NCBI GenBank assembly: GCA_050733695.1
Contig: JBOHTO010000206.1
Span: 1-48,628 of the forward strand
Origin: JBOHTO01 sp050733695
GTDB taxonomy: Bacteria; Gemmatimonadota; Gemmatimonadetes; Gemmatimonadales; Gemmatimonadaceae
Direction: 5' to 3'
Length of the DNA stretch: 48,628 nt
Positions 42,035 to 48,628 of the stretch are shown here, one piece after another; within the stretch, counting starts at the first letter, position 1; every line of letters begins with the position of its first letter. A program made the position numbers and the translations under genes. The notes under the pieces were generated by a model, which saw nothing but the letters and a program-made list of their open reading frames with translations, was not told where the DNA came from and did not search any database.

Positions 42035-42469
42035 TCAGGAATACGCCGAAAGAAGGGCCAGGAAGTGGAGCCGGACTGTGGCGAGGGCAATGCCCTGAAC
42101 CGCGATGGCCGTTCCGGCACCCATGAGCCCGGCTCGGCGGCCGGTCATCCAACCGCATCCGATGAGTGTCACTCCAACAGCAATGTAGCCGAAATCGAGG
42201 CCCGTGCTGAGCCAGAGAGTATTCGTCAGGCGAGTGGCGTCACCATGATCACGGAGCGCGAGTCGTTGCCAGGCAAGAGCAGCGAGGAGCGTTTCTGCCA
42301 TTCCCCAAATCGCGGTCTGGATGGCAAAGTGCCGCAGCAGGGGAATGCGGGACCCTCGCAATATCAGCACACCCAGCAGGATCGTCCCGGCAATGATGCT
42401 CCCCATACCCCATAGCAGCAATTGCGACAGGTATATCTCCTCAGCGAGTCGGAGACTGTCTGCCCACAT
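42035..42469 (-). CDS. Small four-span membrane protein
   Basis: 144 residues with about four hydrophobic spans (LLLWGMGSIIAGTILLGVLIL, FAIQTAIWGMAETLLAALAW, FGYIAVGVTLIGCGW, LMGAGTAIAVQGIALATVRL). The family is not recognised with certainty. Its ATG overlaps the stop of the co-polymerase-like gene by one base (TGATG), so the two are coupled and might work together. Confidence 0.7.
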   Translation of the reverse strand: MWADSLRLAEEIYLSQLLLWGMGSIIAGTILLGVLILRGSRIPLLRHFAIQTAIWGMAETLLAALAWQRLALRDHGDATRLTNTLWLSTGLDFGYIAVGVTLIGCGWMTGRRAGLMGAGTAIAVQGIALATVRLHFLALLSAYS

Positions 42470-44220
42470 CAGGACATTGCGGGAGTCGCCATTTCACTTT
42501 CCTTCCCATCGATCTCCTGAATCGTGATGTGCGGCGGCTCGGGCCTCCACAGGACGATTCCGCGCACGTTTCCACCGCTCTCGCGAATCTGGTTGACGGC
42601 AGACACCAGCGCCTCGAGCGACATTCGGGCGATCCCCGCGCACACAACGACATCCATGGCTCGGTCGAAGTCGATCGGCGCGGAAGCATCACCCCGCCTG
42701 GACAGCGGGACCGCTGCGATGACCGCATCATATCGCCTCGTCATGCGTGCAAGTCCGCTCCACAGATTGGCCGCAGCGGAGCTCGCTTCGGCCCTGTGCG
42801 CCGGCAGTCCTGCAGGAACGACGAACACGGTGCGATCCCTTCCAGCCAGCGCCGGAACGATCGCTTCCGCCCATTCCACACGACCGTCGAGAACATCCAC
42901 GAGCCCCGGCCCGGCTCGCACCTGCATCACCGTGGCGACCGCGGAGGTGCGCGGATCGGCATCGACGAGAAGCGTGTTGCGCGCTTCCTGCGCGGCGAGG
43001 ACGGCGAGATTGCACGCGACCGCGGCAACAATCCCGGACTCCGCTCCCGTGACTGTCACGAGCGGGACAGGTGCTTGAGCGGAAGCCAGATGGTGATACA
43101 GAAGCCGATAGTCTTCGCTGCTGGTGCGAATCAGCGGATGTAGCACGCGGTCGCTGCTCCGGCGCATGCGTTCGGGCGAAGGAGGTTGCGGGCGAACCAC
43201 GGAGAGCACACGTGCGCCAGCAAGTTGCTCGACTTCGGCTGCATCAGAAATACGCGGGAAGCGTAGCTCGCCAAGCAGCGCCACGACAAAGCCGGCGATG
43301 AGCCCCATCACGATCGCAGCCGCGAGCATCGCTACGGGCGGAGCAGCTACATTTGCCAGTCTCCGTGCTTCCTCTTCCTGCAGGTCCACCTGTGCGAGCC
43401 GCGATCGCGCCTGTTCCAGCCGGACGAGCGAAGCCCGCAACCCTGCAACCGCGCCGTCACGCCGGGTCACGAGAGGCATGGTATCCGTCGCCGGCAGGGA
43501 AGGAGCAACGACGGACGCTGGCGGCGGACGGAGCACGTCAATCTCCTCGCGCAGTCCAGTGCGTGCGCTCTCTGCGCGCGCGGTAATCTCGCGTCCGATT
43601 CCGGCGGCCCTCATTGTGAGCCCGACGAATATCGGTCCGACTCCGCCAGCGGCATCGAATGCCGCACGTTCCTGCTCGATGACAGACAGGGAATCGAGCA
43701 ATACCACCGCCAGCGAGTCGCCGCGGAGTGCGCGCGCGCTGCCCACGGCCCTGTACGTCGCGGGTAGCGGTACGCTTGCCGCGCGGGTGAGAAGTTCATC
43801 GAGTTCCGCGAGCTCTGCGCCGAGCGAATCACGCCGCGCCATCGATTCGGGCGACAGGGTTGGCTGCTGTACGCGGACAGGCGCCGATGCACGAGCGTTT
43901 GCCGCTCTCGTACGCGTCAGCGAGGATTCCGCCGCTGCCAGTGCGCCGCGCATCCCGGTGATGGTCTCACGGATCTCGACGGTATCCGGTCTGTCCGCAA
44001 CGGCCGTACGCAAGGCCTGCGATGCCCGGTTCGCCCTGCGCGGGACGAGCAGCAGACCAATGAGCGCAGCGACGAACACTGCTCCGCCGACAGCGAGGAC
44101 AAAAAGCGGTCGGCGGATGACATTCCTCGCGCGCGCTCGTACATAGCGCACCTGCTCATCCATGCCGGTTGTACGCTCTCCGGCAGATCTGGTCATGCCC
44201 GGGTTCTGTCCTGGCACCAT
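42469..44220 (-). CDS. Wzz/CpsD-like polysaccharide protein with a degenerate P-loop
   Basis: About 583 residues from ATG at 44220, with GGGAG 4 bases upstream; ATG codons at 44271, 44196 and 44163 are alternatives. Layout: short cytoplasmic start, span 1 (LFVLAVGGAVFVAALIGLLLV), a long periplasmic coiled coil, span 2 (VAMLAAAIVMGLIAGFVVALL), then a MinD/BY-kinase-like ATPase fold with SSEDYRLLYHHL, TLLVDADPRT and GLVDVLDG. The Walker A position reads VTGAESGIVAAVACNLA, without the GKS/T lysine, so nucleotide binding is doubtful. The tail has no tyrosine cluster. Probably a non-catalytic polysaccharide co-polymerase. Confidence 0.75.
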   Translation of the reverse strand: MVPGQNPGMTRSAGERTTGMDEQVRYVRARARNVIRRPLFVLAVGGAVFVAALIGLLLVPRRANRASQALRTAVADRPDTVEIRETITGMRGALAAAESSLTRTRAANARASAPVRVQQPTLSPESMARRDSLGAELAELDELLTRAASVPLPATYRAVGSARALRGDSLAVVLLDSLSVIEQERAAFDAAGGVGPIFVGLTMRAAGIGREITARAESARTGLREEIDVLRPPPASVVAPSLPATDTMPLVTRRDGAVAGLRASLVRLEQARSRLAQVDLQEEEARRLANVAAPPVAMLAAAIVMGLIAGFVVALLGELRFPRISDAAEVEQLAGARVLSVVRPQPPSPERMRRSSDRVLHPLIRTSSEDYRLLYHHLASAQAPVPLVTVTGAESGIVAAVACNLAVLAAQEARNTLLVDADPRTSAVATVMQVRAGPGLVDVLDGRVEWAEAIVPALAGRDRTVFVVPAGLPAHRAEASSAAANLWSGLARMTRRYDAVIAAVPLSRRGDASAPIDFDRAMDVVVCAGIARMSLEALVSAVNQIRESGGNVRGIVLWRPEPPHITIQEIDGKESEMATPAMS

Positions 44221-44324
44221 GTGACTCCCGATCGCATCCCGAACAATCGGCAGGAGCGTTCTCACACGCAACGAGCGGAGGCATTGATCGCCTCCGCTCG
44301 CGGTACATCATGGCCTGCGTCGAG

Positions 44325-44822
44325 CTATTCGACCGTGATGTTCCCGACCATACCGAGCGCGAGGTGTGGAGTGCAGTGGTAATCATAGGAGCCAGCCTGG
44401 ACACCCGCGAACGAGATCGTGTAGCTCTGGTCGGGCGTCATCATCATTGGGCTCGAAAGGGGGCCCACCTGACTCGGCATGTTAGCCGAGAGCTGAGGCT
44501 CCACCTGATCAGGAATATCGGACGGATCGAAGGCGACATTGTGCGGACCGCCGGAGACCATCACCCACTTGATGCCGTCTCCCTGCCTGATGGTGATGTT
44601 TGCGGGCTCGAAGCGATAGCCCTGCGCATCACCGATCATCCTGACTTCGTGGGTCGTGCCGGTGATCGGCATGGCCGTGGCAGTACCGGTCGCGGTGCCC
44701 CCGGTGTTGGCCGTGGCTCCCGGTTCATCAGTAGCCGTACCACCTGCGTTTTCCCTGTCCCCGCCGCCGCATGCAGCGAGGAGGAACGCGCCCGCAAGGA
44801 GGGTAAGTCCGTGTAACCGCAT
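44325..44822 (-). CDS. Cupredoxin (plastocyanin-like) lipoprotein
   Basis: 165 residues. The ATG at 44822 follows GGGAGG. The lipoprotein signal is LTLLAGAFLLAAC. A G/T/A-rich linker leads to a blue-copper domain. Type 1 copper ligands are visible: H in GGPHNVAF, and C, H and M in YHCTPHLALGM. The fold resembles plastocyanin and pseudoazurin. It should carry electrons in the periplasm, anchored to a membrane. Upstream lies a set of three 16-base tandem repeats. Confidence 0.9.
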   Translation of the reverse strand: MRLHGLTLLAGAFLLAACGGGDRENAGGTATDEPGATANTGGTATGTATAMPITGTTHEVRMIGDAQGYRFEPANITIRQGDGIKWVMVSGGPHNVAFDPSDIPDQVEPQLSANMPSQVGPLSSPMMMTPDQSYTISFAGVQAGSYDYHCTPHLALGMVGNITVE

Positions 44823-44860
44823 TCTCTCATGCCTCCCAGTACCAACCATGGTACCGTTAT

Positions 44861-44906
44861 GTGATGGATCCTGTATGTGATGGATCCTGTATGTGATGGA
44901 TCCTGA
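44861..44906 (+). repeat. Three 16-base tandem repeats upstream of the cupredoxin gene
   Basis: The unit gtgatggatcctgtat occurs at 44861-44876 and 44877-44892, with a third truncated copy at 44893-44906. It lies in the 5' region of the cupredoxin gene and may affect its expression; no regulator is identified. Confidence 0.85.
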
Positions 44907-45068
44907 AGCCAGCCTGGAGCGTACTTGCGCCAGCGACTGCACCTGGCGATTGGCCCCGGTATGTGAATTTATTCACAATGTCGGACCGGCGCAATCGCCG
45001 GTCGGGCGGTCCGCCTTGCAATCCCCGCTTCCGACAGGTTTCTGCGCCGTCGAATCCCGGTGCTCTCG

Positions 45069-45800
45069 CTAGCGTGCTGAGTCGGTCGCCGCCTCCGCCG
45101 CCTCCGCTGCCTCCGTTGCCTCCGCTGCTCCCGCTTCGGGTGGCGAGCGAAATGGCGGAGCAGGAGCTTCTTCCGGCGTCCCCCGCTCGTGCGCGGCGAG
45201 GACCTGCTCCACCCAGGCCCAATCCTGGGAACCATAGAACAGCTTGCCATTCACCACGAACGCCGGTGTGCCCCGGACAGCGAAGCGACGTGTAGTCTCT
45301 TCGGCAGCGTTCAGCCGGTCCTGGTGACCTTCGCGTGAGGCGCACGATCGGAACTCGTCGAGATCGAGTTCCAGTTCCGTCGCGTATTCCTCGAGCGCCG
45401 CCGGTATGTCCACCGCTCGCTTCCACGTTTCCTGCCGCTCGAAGAGCATTTCGTGCATTGCCCAGAACTCTTCCTGTTCGGCGGCGCATACAGCGGCGGC
45501 CGATCCCGCCACACTCCCCCGATGCCATGCGAGATCGACCACCGTCAGTCTCGCCCGGCCGGGCTGGATCCACTCCTCGCGCAGGGGCGCAGCGGCCGTC
45601 TTCGAGAAGCGCGCACAGTCGTCACAGACATAGTCGGCGAAATAGATGACATGCACAGGAGCCGATGCGACACCCTCCTGATACGCGACTGCTTCCGGTT
45701 CCACTTCATCGGGAAGCGTTGCGTCGGCGGGTGTGCAGCCGGCACCCACGGCCGATGCTGTCAGAATACCGCTGGCCCACGATCTGAAACTGCGAAGCAT
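45069..45800 (-). CDS. DsbA-like thioredoxin-fold lipoprotein
   Basis: 243 residues. The ATG follows AAGGAG. The signal peptide has the lipobox VGAGC. The thioredoxin fold carries the redox motif CDDC (FADYVCDDCARF) and the cis-proline loop RGTPAFVVNG. The helical insertion EFWAMHEMLFERQETW is typical of DsbA/DsbG-type proteins. The last 30 residues are an A/E-rich repeat (EATEAAEAAEAAT), probably a flexible tail. It would form or repair disulfides in the periplasm. It is divergent from murB. Confidence 0.88.
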   Translation of the reverse strand: MLRSFRSWASGILTASAVGAGCTPADATLPDEVEPEAVAYQEGVASAPVHVIYFADYVCDDCARFSKTAAAPLREEWIQPGRARLTVVDLAWHRGSVAGSAAAVCAAEQEEFWAMHEMLFERQETWKRAVDIPAALEEYATELELDLDEFRSCASREGHQDRLNAAEETTRRFAVRGTPAFVVNGKLFYGSQDWAWVEQVLAAHERGTPEEAPAPPFRSPPEAGAAEATEAAEAAEAATDSAR

Positions 45801-45847
45801 GAGTTGTCTCCTTGAATTGTCGCGGTGGCCCTGTTTCTTTCGCCTTC

Positions 45848-46795
45848 ATGAACAAACCGCTGGTTGCTGCCGCCGATTCTCTCTCCGCGCGCCTCGACCC
45901 GACGCGTCTGCGCATGAACGAGATTATCGCACCGTACACGACGTTTCGCATCGGCGGTCCGGCTGACCTCTTCTACACCGCCAACAGCGCCGACGACCTC
46001 GCCAATGCTGTTCTCGCCGCGCGCGAGGTGGGCATTCCGCATTTCGTGCTGGGCCTGGGGGCAAATATACTCGTCGGCGACAGAGGATTCCGCGGCCTGG
46101 TCATCCGGAACAGGGCCAGCGCGTTCACCTTTTCGGAGGACGGCGAGCTCAGGGTGGAGAGCGGGGCCGTGGTCGGTGACATGATCCACGAAGCCGTGGC
46201 CCGTGGCTGGTCCGGATTCGAACACTACATTGGCATTCCCAGCACCATCGGTGGTGCGGTCTGGCAGAACCTGCATTTTCTATCCCCCGCGCCCGAGCGG
46301 GAGCGAACACTATTCATCGCCGAGGTATTCGAGTCCTGCGAAATCCTGAGCGAGGAAGATGAGCGGCTGACGGTTGACCGTGACTACATGCGCTTCGGGT
46401 ATGACACGAGTGTATTGCACTACCGGGCCGATGTCGCGCTCGCTGTCACCTTCCGGCTCGAGCACGGCGATCAAGCCACCATGCACAGGATCATGCAGGA
46501 GAACCTCGGCTGGCGAGGATCGAGGCACCCATGGCTGGAGCACCATCCGAGCGTGGGGTCCATCTTCAAAAAGATCGAAGGCAAGGGAGCGGGACGACTG
46601 ATCGACGAGTGCGGATTGAAGGGTCGCCGCCACGGCAACGCACAGATATCACACCTGCACGCGAACATCATTATCAACCTCGGCGGTGCCACCGCGAAGG
46701 ACGTCCGCGAGCTCATCGCCATCGTCCAGCAGGCAGTGCTCACGCGCTTCGGAGAGGAACTGGACCCGGAGATCGGGCTCATCGGCGAGTTCTGA
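45848..46795 (+). CDS. murB: UDP-N-acetylmuramate dehydrogenase
   Basis: 315 residues. It reduces UDP-GlcNAc-enolpyruvate to UDP-MurNAc for peptidoglycan. The FAD-binding parts are TTFRIGGPADLFY, LGLGANILVGDRGFRGLVI, VARGWSGFEHYIGIPSTIGG. The substrate-site serine is in PSVGSIFKKIEG, followed by LIDECGLKGRRHGNAQIS and HANIIINLGGAT. The ATG at 45848 is chosen because it opens directly into the conserved region. A strong ribosome binding site is not visible. It is followed closely by a transporter gene. Confidence 0.95.
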   Translation: MNKPLVAAADSLSARLDPTRLRMNEIIAPYTTFRIGGPADLFYTANSADDLANAVLAAREVGIPHFVLGLGANILVGDRGFRGLVIRNRASAFTFSEDGELRVESGAVVGDMIHEAVARGWSGFEHYIGIPSTIGGAVWQNLHFLSPAPERERTLFIAEVFESCEILSEEDERLTVDRDYMRFGYDTSVLHYRADVALAVTFRLEHGDQATMHRIMQENLGWRGSRHPWLEHHPSVGSIFKKIEGKGAGRLIDECGLKGRRHGNAQISHLHANIIINLGGATAKDVRELIAIVQQAVLTRFGEELDPEIGLIGEF

Positions 46796-46805
46796 GGCAC
46801 GAACG

Positions 46806-48278
46806 ATGACCGGCGCATCCCCTTACCCTGGGCAGGTCCGCATGCTGCTGCTCGCAGGCGGGCCGATCCTTCACGTCGCGATCGTCGCGCTCGCACCAGC
46901 GGAGGTGTCCCGCGCTGCCGCTCACGTGCTTGGCGCCGCCGCGTGGATGGCACTCTGGTGGCTGACGGAGGTTGTTCCGCTCGCGGCCACATCTCTCCTT
47001 CCCATTGCGCTGTTCCCGATCCTTGGCGTGACCTCGACTGCCGGCGCGGCTGCCCCGTACGCCAACCAACTCGTATTCCTCTTTCTCGCAGGTTTTCTGC
47101 TGGCTGCTGCCATGGAGCGGTGGAGCGCTCACGTTCGCATTGCCTATGGGTTGGTGCTCGCAATCGGACTCGATGGGCGCAGGATAGTACTCGGGATGAT
47201 GATCGCGACCGCGTTCATCTCCATGTGGATATCGAATACGGCAACAGCGGCGATGATGTACCCGATCGCTCTCGCAGTTGGAGCGCTCTTCGGCGAGGAT
47301 CATGGCGCGCGCAATATGCGCACGGCCCTCATGCTGGGAATTGCCTACGCTGCCTCGATTGGGGGATTGGCCACCCTGATCGGAACTCCACCCAACCTGG
47401 TATTCGCGGGTGCGGCCGCCGAGCTGGCCGGGCGTGAGGTCGGGTTTGTCGATTTCATGCTCGTCGGCCTGCCGATTGCCGCTATCCTGCTCCCCGCAAC
47501 GTGGGTGCTGCTCGTCTTCGTCGTCTTTCCCGGCACAGTGGCACTGGGCACGGAAGCAAAGGATCTCATCCGTGGAAGACGTGACGCGCTCGGATCGCTC
47601 CGGGGCGGTGAGGCACTGACCCTCATGGTGTTTGCCATGACCGCGGCCGCGTGGCTCTTTCGCGAACCCAAGGTCTTCGGCACCATTACCGTGCCCGGGC
47701 TGACGACGCTGGTTCCGCAGCTCAGCGACGCGGCAATCGGAATGGCCGGTGCGATCCTCCTGTTCGTACTGAGGGCCCGGAGTGACACGGAACGGCGACG
47801 TCCTCTGCTCATCTGGGACGAGGCGCGGCGTATTCCATGGGAGGTACTGCTGCTGTTCGGCGGCGGTTTATCGCTCGCATCCGCCATGGAAGGCACCGGT
47901 GTCGCCCGCTGGCTTGGCGGCCTGATGAGCGGCCTGGCTCTGTATCCGACGGTGCTGATATACGCGGGACTCGCAGCGATCGTGCTCTGCCTCAGCGAGC
48001 TGGCGTCCAACACCGCCGTCGCGGCGATGACGATGCCTATCGCTGCATCACTGGCTCATTCCGTGAACGAGCCGCCGCTGGCCCTGATGCTCGTCGCCGC
48101 ACTCGCCGCATCGATCGGCTTCGCGCTTCCGGTCGCCACACCACCCAACACGATCGTTTTCGGATCCGGTCAGGTCACGGTGAGACAGATGGCGCGTGCA
48201 GGGCTGCTGCTGGATGTTGTAGCACTCGCGATCGTCGTCGCCGCTGTTGCGCTGCTCTATCCGATCGTCTTCGGTTGA
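46806..48278 (+). CDS. DASS (SLC13)-family anion transporter
   Basis: 490 residues, about 11 spans. Both family SNT motifs are present: MWISNTATAAMM in the first half and ELASNTAVAAMTMP in the second, each followed by a proline-rich loop (IGTPPN, VATPPN). These bind sodium and the carboxylate of succinate, citrate or similar dicarboxylates, or sulfate in some members. The start at 46806 follows the murB stop by 10 bases, so it may be co-transcribed with murB. Its 3' end overlaps the convergent ArsC-like gene by 22 bases. Confidence 0.9.
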   Translation: MTGASPYPGQVRMLLLAGGPILHVAIVALAPAEVSRAAAHVLGAAAWMALWWLTEVVPLAATSLLPIALFPILGVTSTAGAAAPYANQLVFLFLAGFLLAAAMERWSAHVRIAYGLVLAIGLDGRRIVLGMMIATAFISMWISNTATAAMMYPIALAVGALFGEDHGARNMRTALMLGIAYAASIGGLATLIGTPPNLVFAGAAAELAGREVGFVDFMLVGLPIAAILLPATWVLLVFVVFPGTVALGTEAKDLIRGRRDALGSLRGGEALTLMVFAMTAAAWLFREPKVFGTITVPGLTTLVPQLSDAAIGMAGAILLFVLRARSDTERRRPLLIWDEARRIPWEVLLLFGGGLSLASAMEGTGVARWLGGLMSGLALYPTVLIYAGLAAIVLCLSELASNTAVAAMTMPIAASLAHSVNEPPLALMLVAALAASIGFALPVATPPNTIVFGSGQVTVRQMARAGLLLDVVALAIVVAAVALLYPIVFG

Positions 48279-48628
48279 TCCGCTCGCTCCAGCCAGGTCT
48301 TCCATTGGGCTACCGCGAGCCCGATCGTGACGCGTCGCAGCGAGTGCACGAGGGGAATCCGCAGGAGCATTGGTTCCGCAGCGAGAAGCTCCAGCCAGCG
48401 GTCATCGCCCATGCGGGAGTGCTGCAGTCCGAGCTCCCGGTAATGAGGGGCATCACGATCGATCAGCGCCCCCACTCCGAACTTCTGCGCGAACTTCCTC
48501 AGCTCACCCAGCGAAGCTCGGCGCTCACGAAGATCCACGAAATGCGTCCGCACCCGTCGCTCGGCAAAAAACCTCAGGGCCTTGCGCGTGTCGGCGCTCC
48601 CTTTCACGCCGAATACCTGGACTTCCAC
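48257..48628 (-). CDS. ArsC/Spx/YffB-like protein without catalytic cysteine (at window edge)
   Basis: 123 residues begin with a GTG that is the last codon inside the window, so the true start may lie upstream. The fold matches small ArsC/Spx/YffB proteins: VQVFGVKGSADTRKALRFF, THFVDLRERRASLGELRKFAQKFG and MLLRIPLVHSLRRVTIGL. The active-site cysteine expected near GVKxCDT is absent (KGSADT), and the arginine-containing PLV segment is kept. It therefore cannot be a normal arsenate reductase and may have a regulatory role. Confidence 0.75.
   Translation of the reverse strand: MEVQVFGVKGSADTRKALRFFAERRVRTHFVDLRERRASLGELRKFAQKFGVGALIDRDAPHYRELGLQHSRMGDDRWLELLAAEPMLLRIPLVHSLRRVTIGLAVAQWKTWLERADQPKTIG

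Overview
The window is GC-rich, densely packed bacterial chromosome. Most genes have two-membrane hallmarks: many lipoprotein signal peptides with a lipobox, beta-barrel-like proteins, and secreted Ig-like and propeller proteins. The gene styles (secreted amidohydrolases, small acidic lipoproteins, GNAT-type arginine enzyme, basic histone-like protein) suggest Gemmatimonadota or a close relative. That placement is inference from gene content, not from a marker gene.

Region 1 (about 1-8.1 kb) is the most unusual part. It is a chromosomal integron in the inverted layout: the integrase gene intI (7545 to 6541) points toward its own cassette array, and every cassette gene lies on the same minus strand. 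Reading leftward from intI there is a candidate attI core (6484-6478), then an HNH nuclease cassette, a HIT-protein cassette, a cassette with a secreted EreA/ChaN-like protein plus a truncated alpha/beta hydrolase, a mazEF toxin-antitoxin cassette, and the first residues of a lipoprotein cassette. attC-like recombination sites separate them (5885-5774, one split site, 970-869, 215-121). Two insertion sequences (IS1182 family and IS30 family) have landed in and beside one attC. An ORF-less group II intron of about 357 nt, with clear domains V and VI, lies on the opposite strand just upstream of intI, next to an attC-like core.

Region 2 (8.2-29.1 kb) holds mostly envelope, lipid and hydrolytic functions: a fatty-acid desaturase, an M1 aminopeptidase lipoprotein, an aldo/keto reductase, a metallo-beta-lactamase-fold hydrolase, a D-aminoacylase-like amidohydrolase, a lysine/arginine-rich histone-like protein, an alpha/beta hydrolase, a membrane protein with a hydrogenase-like domain, an Smr protein, a secreted alkaline-phosphatase-superfamily enzyme, an Ig-like plus LVIVD-repeat protein with a beta-propeller lipoprotein, and a DUF4440-amidohydrolase fusion. 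One lipoprotein gene is interrupted by a frameshift at a run of 12 C.

Region 3 (29.1-36.0 kb) is an arginine biosynthesis locus. argC-argB-argD and a GNAT N-acetylglutamate synthase candidate form a tightly overlapping minus-strand operon. argR, then argG-argH, run on the plus strand. ARG-box-like palindromes lie in front of argC and argG. The argC box overlaps a -10 element so close to the GTG start that a leaderless mRNA is likely.

Region 4 (36.1-48.6 kb) holds an NRAMP-family transporter with altered metal-site motifs, two tandem beta-barrel-like paralogues divergent from a small HTH-like protein, a cold-shock protein with its terminator, ispG, an HD-domain hydrolase / free-methionine-sulfoxide reductase pair, a polysaccharide co-polymerase-like protein with a degenerate P-loop, a cupredoxin lipoprotein, a DsbA-like lipoprotein, murB, a DASS-family transporter and an ArsC/Spx-fold protein that lacks its cysteine. 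No rRNA, tRNA or CRISPR array was recognised.
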